This document shows positions 41,481 to 50,995 of a DNA stretch of 64,000 nt, piece after piece. The stretch is from RHKX01 sp963823275. GTDB taxonomy: Bacteria; Actinomycetota; Thermoleophilia; Solirubrobacterales; 70-9. The stretch spans positions 1,214,310 through 1,278,309 of the forward strand of contig CAWGKW010000001.1 in assembly GCA_963823275.1 (NCBI GenBank). The letters run 5' to 3'. The translations under genes and the position numbers were made by a program. Position 1 is the first letter of the stretch; every line of letters begins with the position of its first letter. Under the pieces are notes generated by a model. The model had not been told where the DNA came from. It ran no database searches and saw nothing but the letters and a program-made list of their open reading frames with translations.

Positions 41481-43951
41481 TGCGGGTTCCGATCGGCTGG
41501 CTCTCGACCCTCTGCGACTCCGGCCTCGCGCCGCGGGATCTCGCGGAGCGCCTTTCGATGACGGGCACGGAGGTCGAGCGACTGGCGGAGATGGGAGTCG
41601 CCTCGACCGAGGGGTTCGTCGTCGGCCACGTCATCTCGGCGGGCCCACATCCCGACGCTGACCGGCTCAGGGTCTGCTCCGTCGATACCGGCGACGGCGA
41701 GCCGCGGACGATCGTCTGTGGGGCGCCGAACGTCGACGCGGGCCAGACGGTCGCGGTCGCGCTGCCCGGGGCGGTGATGCCCGACGGGACGAAGCTCCGC
41801 AAGGCGAAGCTCCGCGGGGTCGCCTCGGCGGGCATGATCCTCTCCGAGACCGAGATGGAGCTCGGCGAGGAGTCCGACGGGATCGCGGTGCTCGAGGGAG
41901 TGGACGCCGCCCCCGGATCACCGCTCGCCGATGTCCTACCGATCGCCGAGAGTGTGCTGGAGCTCGAGATCACGCCGAATCGGCCCGACTGCCTCGGCAT
42001 GTTCGGCGTTGCCCGCGAGATTCACGCGTTCACCGGAGCGGAGCTGGCGGCGCCGCCATGGGCGACCGATGCCGAGGCCGATGGGGACGGCAGCGTCTCC
42101 GATCTGGCCTCCGTCCGCGTCGACGTGCCGGAGCTCTGCCCGCGCTTCACGGCTCGTGCCTTCACCGACGTCGAGGTCGGGCCCTCGCCGCTCTGGCTCA
42201 AGGCCAGGCTGGTCGCTGCGGGACAGCGGCCGATCAACAACGTCGTCGACATCACCAACTACGTGATGCTGCTGACCGGCCAGCCGCTTGCACGCCTTCG
42301 ATCTCGATCGGGTCCCGGATGGAGAGGTCATCGTTCGCACGGCTGCCGCGGGAGAGACGATGACGACGCTCGATGACGTCCCGCGCACGCTCGACGTCGA
42401 GAGCGTCGTCGTCTGCGACCGCGACGGACCCACGGGGATCGCGGGAATCATGGGCGGGCAGGTATCGGAGGTGTCTGAGGAGACGACGCGGGTCCTGCTC
42501 GAGGTCGCCACCTGGGACGGCAACAACATCCTCCGCACCTCGAACCTGCTGTCGCTGCGCTCGGAGGCTTCGACGCGGTTCGAGAAGCAACTCCACCCGG
42601 ACCTGACGATGCGTGCGCAGCGGGTCGCCTCGAAGCTGATGGTCGAACTCTGCGGCGCCCGCCTGGTCCCGGGCACGATCGACATCGACTCGGACGATCG
42701 GCGGATGGCCCCGTTCGATCTGACGCTCCGCATCGCTCGCAGCGATTCGCTTCTCGGCATGGCGATCACGCCTGAACTCGCTCGTGGATATCTCGCGCGC
42801 CTCGGGTTCGAGGTCCATCCGGCCGGTCCCGAGGGCGGCGAGATCGTCGTCACCGTTTCCCCCGACCGGCACTTCGACATCACCCGGGAGATCGATCTGA
42901 TCGAGGAGATCGCCAGGATCCACGGCCTCGACGCTCACCTGCCGGCGACGCTGCCGGGGCGGGGTGGGGCCGTCGGGAGGCTTCAGCGCCACCAGCGGTT
43001 GATGCGGCGCCTCGAGGACCTGCTGCGGGATGCCGGACTCGACGAGGCGATCTCGTGGAGCTTCGTCGACCCCGGCAGGGGAGGGATCGCCGGCCTCGAC
43101 CACACCGACCCCGGTTGAGATCCACAATCCGCTCTCCAGCGACCAGTCGGTGATGCGAACCGACCTGATCGGCGGGCTGCTCGGGGTGGCCTCCCACAAC
43201 CTCGCCCGCGGCGCCGACCGCCTGTCGATCTTCGAATCCGGGCGCGTCTATCTGCCGCAGCCCGCTCCGGCGGAAGGGGGGACTCTCGGCGGTCGCTTCG
43301 CCGGCCTGCGCCCCGCCCCGATCGCGGAGCCCCACCGGATCGCCGCCGTCCTGATCGGGAGCATCGGCCCCGATGTGTGGCGCGAGGAAACCGCGTCCGG
43401 CCGACTTCTACGATGCCAAGGGCCTGATCGAGCTGCTCTGTGAGGCGCTCGGGGTCGAGTTCTCATTGGAGCCCGCAACGCGGGCGTTCCTTCACCCGGC
43501 CCGGGCCGCGGCGGTCAGCCTGGCCGGGGCCGAGGTCGGGTGGGTCGGCGAGCTGCATCCCTCGCTGCTCGATGACCTCGACGCCCGGACCGGCGTCGCC
43601 TTCGAGCTCGACGTCGAACCGCTGCTTGCGGCGTCGGTCGCCGGAGAGGAGTTCTACGAGGACGTCACGACCCATCCGGCGATCGCCGAGGACATCGCCG
43701 TGCTCGCGGAGCGTGAGCTCAGCTCCGAGCGCATCCGCTCGACCGTGATCGACGCCGGCGGCGATCTGCTCAGGAGCGCAACGGTCTTTGACGTCTACGA
43801 GGGAGAGCAGGTTCCGGCCGGCAAGCGAAGCCTGGCGTTGCGGCTCGAGTTCCAGGCCACTGACCGGACGCTGACCGATGCCGAGGTGGCCGAGGTCCGC
43901 TCCGGCGTCGTGGCCGCGCTCGCCTCCATCGGGGCCGAGCTCCGTGGCTGA
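41480..43951 (+). CDS. pheT: Phenylalanyl-tRNA synthetase beta subunit (frameshifted)
   Basis: Beta subunit with a B1-type tRNA-binding OB fold (GHVISAGPHPDADRLRVCSV), the B3/B4 editing domain (NNVVDITNYVMLLTGQPL), the B5 domain, the catalytic-like core (IEIHNPLSSDQSVMRTDLIG) and the C-terminal anticodon-binding domain (TVFDVYEGEQVPAGKRSLAL). Three single-base insertions break it: T2 at 42288-42289, C4 at 43109-43112 and A3 at 43388-43390. Removing them restores 822 residues, the normal length. Because the enzyme is essential, these are almost surely assembly errors. pheT starts on the last base of the pheS stop. Confidence 0.95.
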
Positions 43952-44987
43952 TCAGGCTCAACCGCTCGCGGGCGATCCGGCTGCCCGGGTCCTTGTTGCG
44001 GGCGCGTCCGGGTTCGCCGGCGCCCTCGCGGCCGAGATCGTCTGGCACCACCCAGGGCTCGAGCTGCGTCGGGCGAGCTCGCGCTCCGACGCCGGAGCGC
44101 GGCTCTGCGACCTCTATCCGCGCTACCGGGCGACGATCGAGCTGACCGAGCTCGACCTCGAGGCGATCGAGGATTGCGATGCGGCGATCGTCGCCTATCC
44201 CCATCACGCCTCCGCACCTGTCGTGTCGGGCCTGCGGGCACTGGGCCTCCCGGTCGTCGACCTCTCGGCCGACTTCAGGCTCCGTGACCCCTACGTCTAC
44301 GAGCAGTGGTACGGGGAGCTTGCGGCGCCCGAGCTGCTCGGCGACGCCGTCTACGGGCTCACCGAGCTGTACCGGGACCAGATCCGTGAGGCGGAGCTGG
44401 TCGCCAACCCCGGTTGCTACCCGACCGCGACGGTCCTCGCATTGGCGCCGCTGGCCGAGGCCGGGCTGATCGAGGACGTCGTCGTCGACGCGAAGTCGGG
44501 GGTGTCGGGCGCCGGGCGGGGCGGGGGGGAGGGGCTCAGCTTCGCGACGCTGGCCGAGAACGCGAGCCCCTACGGCGTGGACGGCCACCGCCACGAGCCC
44601 GAGATCGCCCAGGAGCTGACCGTGCTCGCCGATCGATCGGGCGCCGGCGCTCCGAGCCTCACGTTCGTCCCCCACCTGTTGCCGCTCGACCAGGGCGAGC
44701 TGGTGAGTTGCTACGTCCGCGCGAAGCGTGATGTCGAGATCGAAGAGGTTGAGGAGCTGTACCGAGTCCGCTACGCCGACGAGCCGTTCGTCGAGATGCT
44801 CGATCGCCCTCCCGGGGTCCGCGAGATGCGAGACACGAACCTCTGCCGGATCCACGTCGCCAGGGACGCGGGCGGTCGGATCCTGGTCTTCGGCGCGATC
44901 GACAACCTCTGGAAGGGCGCCGCCGGGCAGGCCGTACAGAATCTCAACCTGATGCTCGGCCTCGACGAGGAGGCCGGTCTACGGTGA
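43944..44987 (+). CDS. argC: N-acetyl-gamma-glutamyl-phosphate reductase
   Basis: Third step of arginine synthesis, reducing N-acetylglutamyl-phosphate with NADPH. The 347-residue protein has the nucleotide loop VLVAGASGFAGALAAEIVW, the active-site Cys in LVANPGCYPTATVLALAPL, VVDAKSGVSGAGRGGGEGLS, and the catalytic His in FVPHLLPLDQGELVSCYV. GTG start at 43944 overlapping the last bases of pheT. The stop overlaps argJ (GTGA). No ARG box is visible in the short upstream space. Confidence 0.95.
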   Translation: MADQAQPLAGDPAARVLVAGASGFAGALAAEIVWHHPGLELRRASSRSDAGARLCDLYPRYRATIELTELDLEAIEDCDAAIVAYPHHASAPVVSGLRALGLPVVDLSADFRLRDPYVYEQWYGELAAPELLGDAVYGLTELYRDQIREAELVANPGCYPTATVLALAPLAEAGLIEDVVVDAKSGVSGAGRGGGEGLSFATLAENASPYGVDGHRHEPEIAQELTVLADRSGAGAPSLTFVPHLLPLDQGELVSCYVRAKRDVEIEEVEELYRVRYADEPFVEMLDRPPGVREMRDTNLCRIHVARDAGGRILVFGAIDNLWKGAAGQAVQNLNLMLGLDEEAGLR

Positions 44988-46150
44988 GCGGCGGTGAGCC
45001 GAGCTTCTTTCGCTCCCGCTGGGTGGCGAGCCCGGGTGGAGCGGTCGAGCGGGACCCGACCGCCCTCGCCCCCGGCTTCAGCGCCGCCGGCGCCGCATGC
45101 GGATTGAAGGAGAGTGGCGGCACCGACGTCGGCATCGTCGCTTGCGAATCGGCCGACGTTTCCTCAACGATGCTGCTGACTCGCAATGCGGCGGCCGCGG
45201 CTCCGGTCCAGGTCTGCCGCGATCGTTGTGATGCGGCTTCGCTGCGGGCGGCCGTCGTCAACTCCGGCAACGCCAATGCCGCCACCGGCGAGCAGGGCTA
45301 CGCCGACGCACTCGCCATGCAGGAACGCTGTGCCGCGGCTCTCGGCCTCGAGCCGGAGCAGGTTGCCGTCGCCGAGACGGGCACCATCGGAGTCCCTCTC
45401 GATACAGCCAGAGTCCTCTCGGGCATCGACCGCGCCGCGGCGGCGCTCAGCCCCGACGGCGGCGAGGACTTCTCGATGGCGATCATGACCACCGACCGCG
45501 GTCCGAAGCGTTGTTGTGTGCAGGCGGAGGGCGTCACCCTGTCGGCGCAGGCAAAGGGGGCCGGGATGATCGAACCGGGTTTCGCAACCATGCTCTGCTT
45601 CGTGCAGACCGATGCGGTCGTGGCGGATCCCGCCTCCGAGTTGGGTCGAGCCGTCGGCGACTCGTTCGAACGGATAACCGTCGACGGGCAGATGAGCACC
45701 AACGACATGGTGCTGCTGCAGGCGAGCGGCACGAGTGAGCGGCCGCTCCCTGAGGGGCTGCTTGACGCGGTCCTGCTCCAGCTTGCGCTCGAGATCGTCG
45801 CCGACGGCGAGGGCGCCTCCAGGGTGGGGCGGATCGAGGTCCAGGGAGCCGCCGACGACGCGGAGGCGGAGGCGGCCGCCCGCGCGATCGCGAACTCCCC
45901 GCTGGTGAAGACGGCACTCTACGGTCGCGACCCCAACTGGGGGAGGGTCGCCCAGGCGGCGGGACAGGCGCTGGCGGGCCAGGAACTCGAGGAGCTCGGG
46001 GCCGACCAGATCGACGCCGCCGAGATGGGCTCCGATCTCGCCGAGGTCGGGATCTCGGTGGATCTGCGGCGGGGAACGGATCGGGCTCACGTCTACTTCA
46101 GCGATCTGACCCACGAATACATCAGGATCAACGCGGAGTACACGACATGA
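44984..46150 (+). CDS. argJ: Bifunctional glutamate N-acetyltransferase / amino-acid acetyltransferase
   Basis: ArgJ transfers the acetyl group from N-acetylornithine to glutamate, closing the cyclic arginine pathway. It processes itself at a threonine. The 388-residue protein has AAVVNSGNANAATGEQGYAD, the self-cleavage region AKGAGMIEPGFATMLCFVQT with the Thr of A-T-M-L, ITVDGQMSTNDMVLLQASGT and NSPLVKTALYGRDPNWGRV. GTG start overlapping the argC stop; its own stop overlaps the argB start (ATGA). Whether it also performs the acetyl-CoA reaction cannot be told from sequence. Confidence 0.95.
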   Translation: MSGGEPSFFRSRWVASPGGAVERDPTALAPGFSAAGAACGLKESGGTDVGIVACESADVSSTMLLTRNAAAAAPVQVCRDRCDAASLRAAVVNSGNANAATGEQGYADALAMQERCAAALGLEPEQVAVAETGTIGVPLDTARVLSGIDRAAAALSPDGGEDFSMAIMTTDRGPKRCCVQAEGVTLSAQAKGAGMIEPGFATMLCFVQTDAVVADPASELGRAVGDSFERITVDGQMSTNDMVLLQASGTSERPLPEGLLDAVLLQLALEIVADGEGASRVGRIEVQGAADDAEAEAAARAIANSPLVKTALYGRDPNWGRVAQAAGQALAGQELEELGADQIDAAEMGSDLAEVGISVDLRRGTDRAHVYFSDLTHEYIRINAEYTT

Positions 46151-47025
46151 CGGAGAGGAAGACGGCAGAGGAACGGGCGACGCACGCGGCGGGCACCGTG
46201 GAGACGCTCCGCGAGGCGCTGCCCTACATCCGCGAGTTCCACGGTCGCACCGTCGTGATCAAGTACGGCGGCGCGGCGATGGCCGACCCTGCGGCACGCG
46301 ACGAGTTCGCCCGCGACGTCGTCCTGCTCAAGTACGTCGGGCTGAACCCGGTGATCGTCCACGGCGGCGGTCCCGAGATCAGCGAGTACATGGACCGGCT
46401 CGGTCTCGAGGTCAGGTTCGTCGACGGACTGCGGGTCTCCGATGCCGCGACGGTCGAGGTGGCGAAGATGGTCCTGCTCGGAAAGATCAACTCCGACATC
46501 GTCCAGCGGCTCAATCGCCAGGGCCAGCCGGCGGTCGGCCTCTCGGGCGAGGACGGCAGCATGTTCGAGATCCGGCCGGTTGCGGAGGCCGCGAAGGTCG
46601 GCTTCGTCGGCCAGATCGAGAGCGTCGACGTCGACGTCCTCAACCACATCGCGACCGACTTCATCCCGGTGATCGCCGGGGCCGGGTCCGATCGGGAGGG
46701 CAACTCCTACAACGTCAATGCCGACTCGGCCGCCGGCAAGGTCGCCGCGGCCCTTCCCGCCTACAAGGCGATCTTCCTCACCGATATCGAGGGCTGGCGA
46801 GAGGACGCGGGCGATCCGGCCTCGTTGGTCTCGCAGGCGACCGTCGAGGAGGTCCGGGCTGCGCTGCCCTCGGTCGACGGCGGGATGCGCCCAAAGCTCG
46901 CCGCCTGCATCGAGTCGATCTCCGGCGGTGTGCAGTCCGCGCACATCATCGACGGAAGACGACCCCACAGCCTGCTGCTCGAGCTCTTCACCGACGAGGG
47001 CATCGGCACCAAGGTGACCCCGTGA
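46147..47025 (+). CDS. argB: Acetylglutamate kinase
   Basis: Phosphorylates N-acetylglutamate, the second step of arginine synthesis. The 292-residue protein has the amino-acid-kinase motifs VVIKYGGAAMADPAARDEFA, NPVIVHGGGPEISEYMDRLG, VAKMVLLGKINSDIVQRLN, VIAGAGSDREGNSYNVNADS and IFLTDIEGWREDAGDPASLV, with PKLAACIESISGGVQSAHII near the end. The N-terminal helix EERATHAAGTVETLREALPY is like that of arginine-sensitive hexameric enzymes, so feedback inhibition is plausible. The start overlaps the argJ stop. Confidence 0.96.
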   Translation: MTERKTAEERATHAAGTVETLREALPYIREFHGRTVVIKYGGAAMADPAARDEFARDVVLLKYVGLNPVIVHGGGPEISEYMDRLGLEVRFVDGLRVSDAATVEVAKMVLLGKINSDIVQRLNRQGQPAVGLSGEDGSMFEIRPVAEAAKVGFVGQIESVDVDVLNHIATDFIPVIAGAGSDREGNSYNVNADSAAGKVAAALPAYKAIFLTDIEGWREDAGDPASLVSQATVEEVRAALPSVDGGMRPKLAACIESISGGVQSAHIIDGRRPHSLLLELFTDEGIGTKVTP

Positions 47026-47032
47026 TCGCGAG

Positions 47033-48238
47033 ATGACCATGGGCCTGGCCGAACTTCGGGAGATCGAGGCCCGCTACGCGATGCCGACCTACCCGCGTTC
47101 GCCGGTCGAATTCGTGCGGGGCGAGGGCTCGACGCTGTGGGATGCCGACGGCCGCTCCCACGTCGATCTGTTCAGCGGGCTCTCGGTCCACAATGCCGGC
47201 AACTGCCATCCGCGCATCGTCGCCGCGATCAGCGAGCAGGTCGCCACTCTCGGGGGGACCTCGAACCTCTTCTACTCCGAGCCCGCGATGCTCCTGACCG
47301 AGCGGCTGGTCGAATCCGCGCTCGGCGGGCGGGCGTTTCTGTGTAACTCAGGCGCGGAGGCCAACGAGTGCGCCATCAAGCTGGTTCGCCGCCGAGCCCA
47401 TGCTCGCGGCATCGACCGACCCGAGATCGTCGTCCTCGACCACGCCTTTCACGGCCGCACGCTGGCGGCCCTCGCCGCCACCCCCAGACTGGCTCGCGAG
47501 GATCTGTTCGGCCCCCTGCCGGCGGGTTTCGTCCCGGTTCCGCGGGAGGACCCGGTTGGGCTCCGCGAAGCGGTGGGCGAATCGACCGCGGCGGTCATGC
47601 TCGAGCCGATTCAGGGCGAGTCGGGCGTCCACCCGATCGATCCGGAGGTGCTGATCGCCGCACGGGAGGCATGCGACCGCGTCGGCGCGCTGCTCGTCTT
47701 CGACGAGATCCAGACGGGCATGGGGAGGACCGGAACCCTGTGGGCTTACGAGTCGGCGCCGGTTCAGCCGGATCTGATCACGAGCGCCAAGGCCCTGGGG
47801 GGCGGACTGCCGGTCGGAGCGTGCATCACCGCGCCGGCCGTCGGCGAGGGGCTGACCCTGGGCGAGCACGGATCGACCTTCGCGGGGGGTCCGGTCTGTG
47901 CCCGGGCGGCGCTCACCGCGCTGGAGTTGCTCTCCGATCCCGCGGTGCTTGACAACGTCGGTGAGCGGGGGGCGCAGATCCGCGAGGCCCTCGCCGGTCA
48001 CCCCGCCGTCGCCGAGATCCGCGGGCGCGGGCTGATGTTGGGTCTCGGGCTCGCCCCCGGGGTCGACTCGCGCGAGGTCTTCGAGGCGTCACTGGCGGGT
48101 GGCGTGGTGGTCAACGCCCCGAACCCCGAGACGATCCGCTTGCTGCCGGCGTTGACGATCACCGCCGACGACCTTGCGGAGGGGATCGGACGCCTCCGCG
48201 TCGCCCTCGACACGGCAGCCGATGCCTCCACGGGGTGA
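47033..48238 (+). CDS. argD: Acetylornithine aminotransferase
   Basis: PLP enzyme that makes N-acetylornithine, following argB after seven bases. The 401-residue protein has YPRSPVEFVRGEGSTLWDAD, FLCNSGAEANECAIKLVRRR, the pyridoxal block LLVFDEIQTGMGRTGTLWAY, the lysine in DLITSAKALGGGLPVGACIT and HGSTFAGGPVCARAALTALE. The order argC-J-B-D is typical of actinobacteria. argF, argR, argG and argH, which usually follow, are absent: a glycosyltransferase comes next, so the rest of the pathway must lie elsewhere. Confidence 0.95.
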   Translation: MTMGLAELREIEARYAMPTYPRSPVEFVRGEGSTLWDADGRSHVDLFSGLSVHNAGNCHPRIVAAISEQVATLGGTSNLFYSEPAMLLTERLVESALGGRAFLCNSGAEANECAIKLVRRRAHARGIDRPEIVVLDHAFHGRTLAALAATPRLAREDLFGPLPAGFVPVPREDPVGLREAVGESTAAVMLEPIQGESGVHPIDPEVLIAAREACDRVGALLVFDEIQTGMGRTGTLWAYESAPVQPDLITSAKALGGGLPVGACITAPAVGEGLTLGEHGSTFAGGPVCARAALTALELLSDPAVLDNVGERGAQIREALAGHPAVAEIRGRGLMLGLGLAPGVDSREVFEASLAGGVVVNAPNPETIRLLPALTITADDLAEGIGRLRVALDTAADASTG

Positions 48239-48247
48239 CGCCCGAGG

Positions 48248-49348
48248 GTGGCTCGGATACTGCACGTCTTCAGGCCGCGTACCGGCGGCACCTTCGGCCA
48301 CGTCCGCGTCCTCTCCGCTGAGCAGGCCGCCCGGGGCCATCAGGTCGCGGCCTGCGGGCCGGCCGGGGGCTCCGATCATGCTCTCGGGGTGCCGCTGATC
48401 GAAGCGGGGATACCTCGCGAGATCGCGCCCGCGGCGGCGGCGCGAGCGGTTTCGGAGGTCGGGCGCGCGTACCGATCCTTCGAGCCGGACCTGATCCACG
48501 CTCACGGAGCGCAGGCCGGGGTGGTGGCACGGCTGGCGCGGGCGGCGCGCCCCGGGACGCCCCTGATCCACACCCCTCACCGGTACGCGTTCGAAGATGG
48601 TTCCGGCCGTTCGGCCAGGAATCTCGCGCTTGAAGGGGTCGAACGGCTGCTGATGCCGCTCGCGACCCGGGTGCTGTGCGTCTGCGACGCGGAGCGCGCG
48701 ATCGCCGAGCGGATGGGCGCTCGAGGAAGGGCGAGGGTCGTCCACAACGGGATCGAACCGCTCGTGCAATCTCCGCTCCCATCCGAACTGGCGAGGTTCG
48801 CCGCCGGTGGCCCTCTGATCGTGGCGGTGTCGGAGTTGTTCGCGCGCAAGGGCGTCGAGGTCCTGCTGAGCGCCATGCCCGCCGTCCACAGGGCGCATCC
48901 GGAAGCTCGCCTCATCGTCGCCGGAGACGGGCCCGATCGCGGCGAGGTCGAACGGATCCGCGAGATGCTCGGAGTCGCCGACTACACGCTGCTCGCCGGT
49001 CACGTCGATGGCGTCGCCGGATTGCTGGAGGCAGCGGATGCATACGTCAACCCGGCCCTTGCCGAATCGTTCCCCTACGGCGTTCTCGAGGCGATGTCGG
49101 CCGCGCGGCCCTGCGTCGTCACGGACGCGGGCGGGACGGCCGAGGCGGTCATCGACGGCGTTTGCGGGCTCGTCGTCGCCCCCGGGGACCCCGGGGCGCT
49201 GGCTGGAGCGCTGAACGAGGTGCTGGAAGCACCGGAATGGGCGAGAGGCCTAGGCCTGGCTGCCAGGGATCGGGTGGTCTCCCGGTTCAACCGGCGGCAG
49301 ATGATCGAGGGCACCTTGGCGGTGTACGCCGAGCTCGGCATCACCTGA
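48248..49348 (+). CDS. Glycosyltransferase, family 4 (GT-B)
   Basis: A 366-residue GT-B glycosyltransferase. The N-terminal domain starts ILHVFRPRTGGTFGHVRVLS, with HAHGAQAGVVARLARAARPG for the acceptor side. The donor domain has RVVHNGIEPL, LIVAVSELFARKGVEVLLSA and LIVAGDGPDRGEVERI, and the E-x7-E region NPALAESFPYGVLEAMSAAR. GTG start. It opens the surface-glycan region, ten bases after argD. The same N-terminal signature recurs in the truncated gene at 63809, so the region is flanked by paralogues. The sugar is unknown. Confidence 0.92.
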   Translation: MARILHVFRPRTGGTFGHVRVLSAEQAARGHQVAACGPAGGSDHALGVPLIEAGIPREIAPAAAARAVSEVGRAYRSFEPDLIHAHGAQAGVVARLARAARPGTPLIHTPHRYAFEDGSGRSARNLALEGVERLLMPLATRVLCVCDAERAIAERMGARGRARVVHNGIEPLVQSPLPSELARFAAGGPLIVAVSELFARKGVEVLLSAMPAVHRAHPEARLIVAGDGPDRGEVERIREMLGVADYTLLAGHVDGVAGLLEAADAYVNPALAESFPYGVLEAMSAARPCVVTDAGGTAEAVIDGVCGLVVAPGDPGALAGALNEVLEAPEWARGLGLAARDRVVSRFNRRQMIEGTLAVYAELGIT

Positions 49349-49370
49349 TCGTTGCCCTTAGACTGGCCCA

Positions 49371-49833
49371 ATGAACGAAGACCCAACCAGAGTCATGTCC
49401 GGTGGAAACGGCCGCGGACGTGGCGGCCAGGGCGGCGGCGGCGGGCCAGGGCGGCGGCGGGCGTGGCGGACGCGGCCAGGGCGGCGGAGGCGGCGGCCAG
49501 GGCGGCGGCGGACGCGGCCGGAATCGCAACGACGATCAGGGCGGGATGAGCGGCGGCCAGAAGGCCATGATCGGCCTCGTCGCGGCGGTCGTGATCGGAC
49601 TCGTTATCGCCGTGATCGCGTTGGCGAGCGGCGGCAACGACTCGACCTCGACGACTGACTCGACTTCGACCACCTCAACGGTCACCTCGTCGTCGACGAC
49701 CAGCTCGACGACCGAGCCGACCAGCTCGACGACCACCAGCTCGACGACCACGCAGCCGACCACGTCGACATCGACCACCAGCACCGAGCCGACCCTGACC
49801 ACGTCCACCGACTCGGGCGGCATTACGCCCTAG
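49371..49833 (+). CDS. RGG/glycine-rich membrane protein with Ser/Thr-rich tail (frameshifted)
   Basis: A 153-residue protein in three parts. The cytoplasmic N-terminus is almost only glycine, arginine and glutamine (GRGRGGQGGGGG repeated several times). One membrane helix follows (KAMIGLVAAVVIGLVIAVIA), then an external tail of about 60 residues of serine and threonine with a few prolines (STTSSTTEPTSSTTTSSTT). One extra G near 49443 splits it into two frames; removing it joins MNEDPTRVMSGGNGRGRGGQ to the rest. The tail is a likely O-glycosylation target. No known family. TAGACT six bases before the ATG suggests leaderless transcription. Confidence 0.7.
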
Positions 49834-49927
49834 CCTCGGATCGACCGGTCTGGGCCTTTCGTCGGTGCGGGCGGGGAAGTTCGTGGTTAACGGCGTCCAG
49901 TCGGATGCCGATGGCTGGGAGGAAATG

Positions 49928-50995
49928 GTGAAATCAAGCATGGCTCAGAATGAGGCGGGTTCGCCCCCTCGCACGGTGCTCGTCATCGGCGGCGCAGGCT
50001 ACGTCGGCAATGTCCTGGTTCGCCGGCTGCTCGAGGCGGGCCACGAGGTCAGGGTCCTCGATCGGCTCATCTTCGGTCACGGGTCCGCGGTCGCTCCGCT
50101 GCTGGAGCATCCACGGTTCTCCCTGCTGTTCGGCGATCTCAGGGATCCGGCCGCGCTCGACGCCGCCCTCGACGGGGTCACCGACGTTGCGCTGCTCGCC
50201 GGTCTGGTAGGCGACCCGATCACGAAGACCTACCCGGGTCTCTCCAACTCGATCAACCTCGAGGGCTGCAAGGCGGTCATCGACTCGCTGAGCGGACGCG
50301 GAATCGACAAGTTCGTGTTCACCTCGACCTGCAGCAACTACGGGCTGCGAGCCAGCGACGATCTCGCAACCGAGGAGAGCGAGCTCTCTCCCGTCTCCCT
50401 CTACGCCGAGCACAAGGTCGAGATCGAGCGGCACATCCTCGCGGCCGCCGAGGCGGGGGTCGACTACACCCCGACGGTGCTGCGGATCTCCACCGCCTAT
50501 GGGCTCTCACCGCGGATGCGGTTCGACCTGACCATCTCGGAGTTCACCTACACGCTCGCCGCGGGTGAGGAGCTCGTCGTCTACGACGCCGATACCTGGC
50601 GCCCCTACTGCCACGTCTCCGACATCTCCAAGGCCGTTATGACGGTCCTCGACGCCCCGGCCGATCTGGTGGCCGGTGAGGTCTTCAACGTCGGCCATTC
50701 CGATGAGAACTACACCAAGCGGATGGTCGTCGACGTGGTCCAGAGCGCAATCGGCGGCTCCGGCAAGGTCAGCTTCGAGGAGGGGGGTCGCGACCCCCGT
50801 AACTACCGGGTGAGTTTCGAGAAGATCCGCGAACGCCTCGGCTACGAGCCGGACTTCCGGGTGCCGATGAGTGTCGCCGCGGTCGCCGAGGCTGTCGGGG
50901 CGGGAGCGTTCGGTGATTTCCCCGAACGGCCCGGCTTCTACACCAATCACGAGATCAGCGACCGGGCGATGGTCGCCGAGGGCGGCGGGGGCTGA
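49928..50995 (+). CDS. NAD-dependent sugar epimerase/dehydratase
   Basis: A 355-residue extended SDR enzyme acting on nucleotide sugars. It has the NAD loop VLVIGGAGYVGNVLVRRLLE, the acid LRDPAALDAALDGV region, the serine/threonine FTSTCSNYG, and the catalytic Y-x-x-x-K in VSLYAEHKVEIERHILAA. VLRISTAYGLSPRMRFDLTI and GEVFNVGHSDENYT are usual. I take GTG at 49928, five bases after GGGAGG; ATG at 49925 or 49940 are alternatives. The stop overlaps the next gene, a nucleotidyltransferase, so the two probably make one activated sugar for the glycan. Confidence 0.9.
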   Translation: MKSSMAQNEAGSPPRTVLVIGGAGYVGNVLVRRLLEAGHEVRVLDRLIFGHGSAVAPLLEHPRFSLLFGDLRDPAALDAALDGVTDVALLAGLVGDPITKTYPGLSNSINLEGCKAVIDSLSGRGIDKFVFTSTCSNYGLRASDDLATEESELSPVSLYAEHKVEIERHILAAAEAGVDYTPTVLRISTAYGLSPRMRFDLTISEFTYTLAAGEELVVYDADTWRPYCHVSDISKAVMTVLDAPADLVAGEVFNVGHSDENYTKRMVVDVVQSAIGGSGKVSFEEGGRDPRNYRVSFEKIRERLGYEPDFRVPMSVAAVAEAVGAGAFGDFPERPGFYTNHEISDRAMVAEGGGG

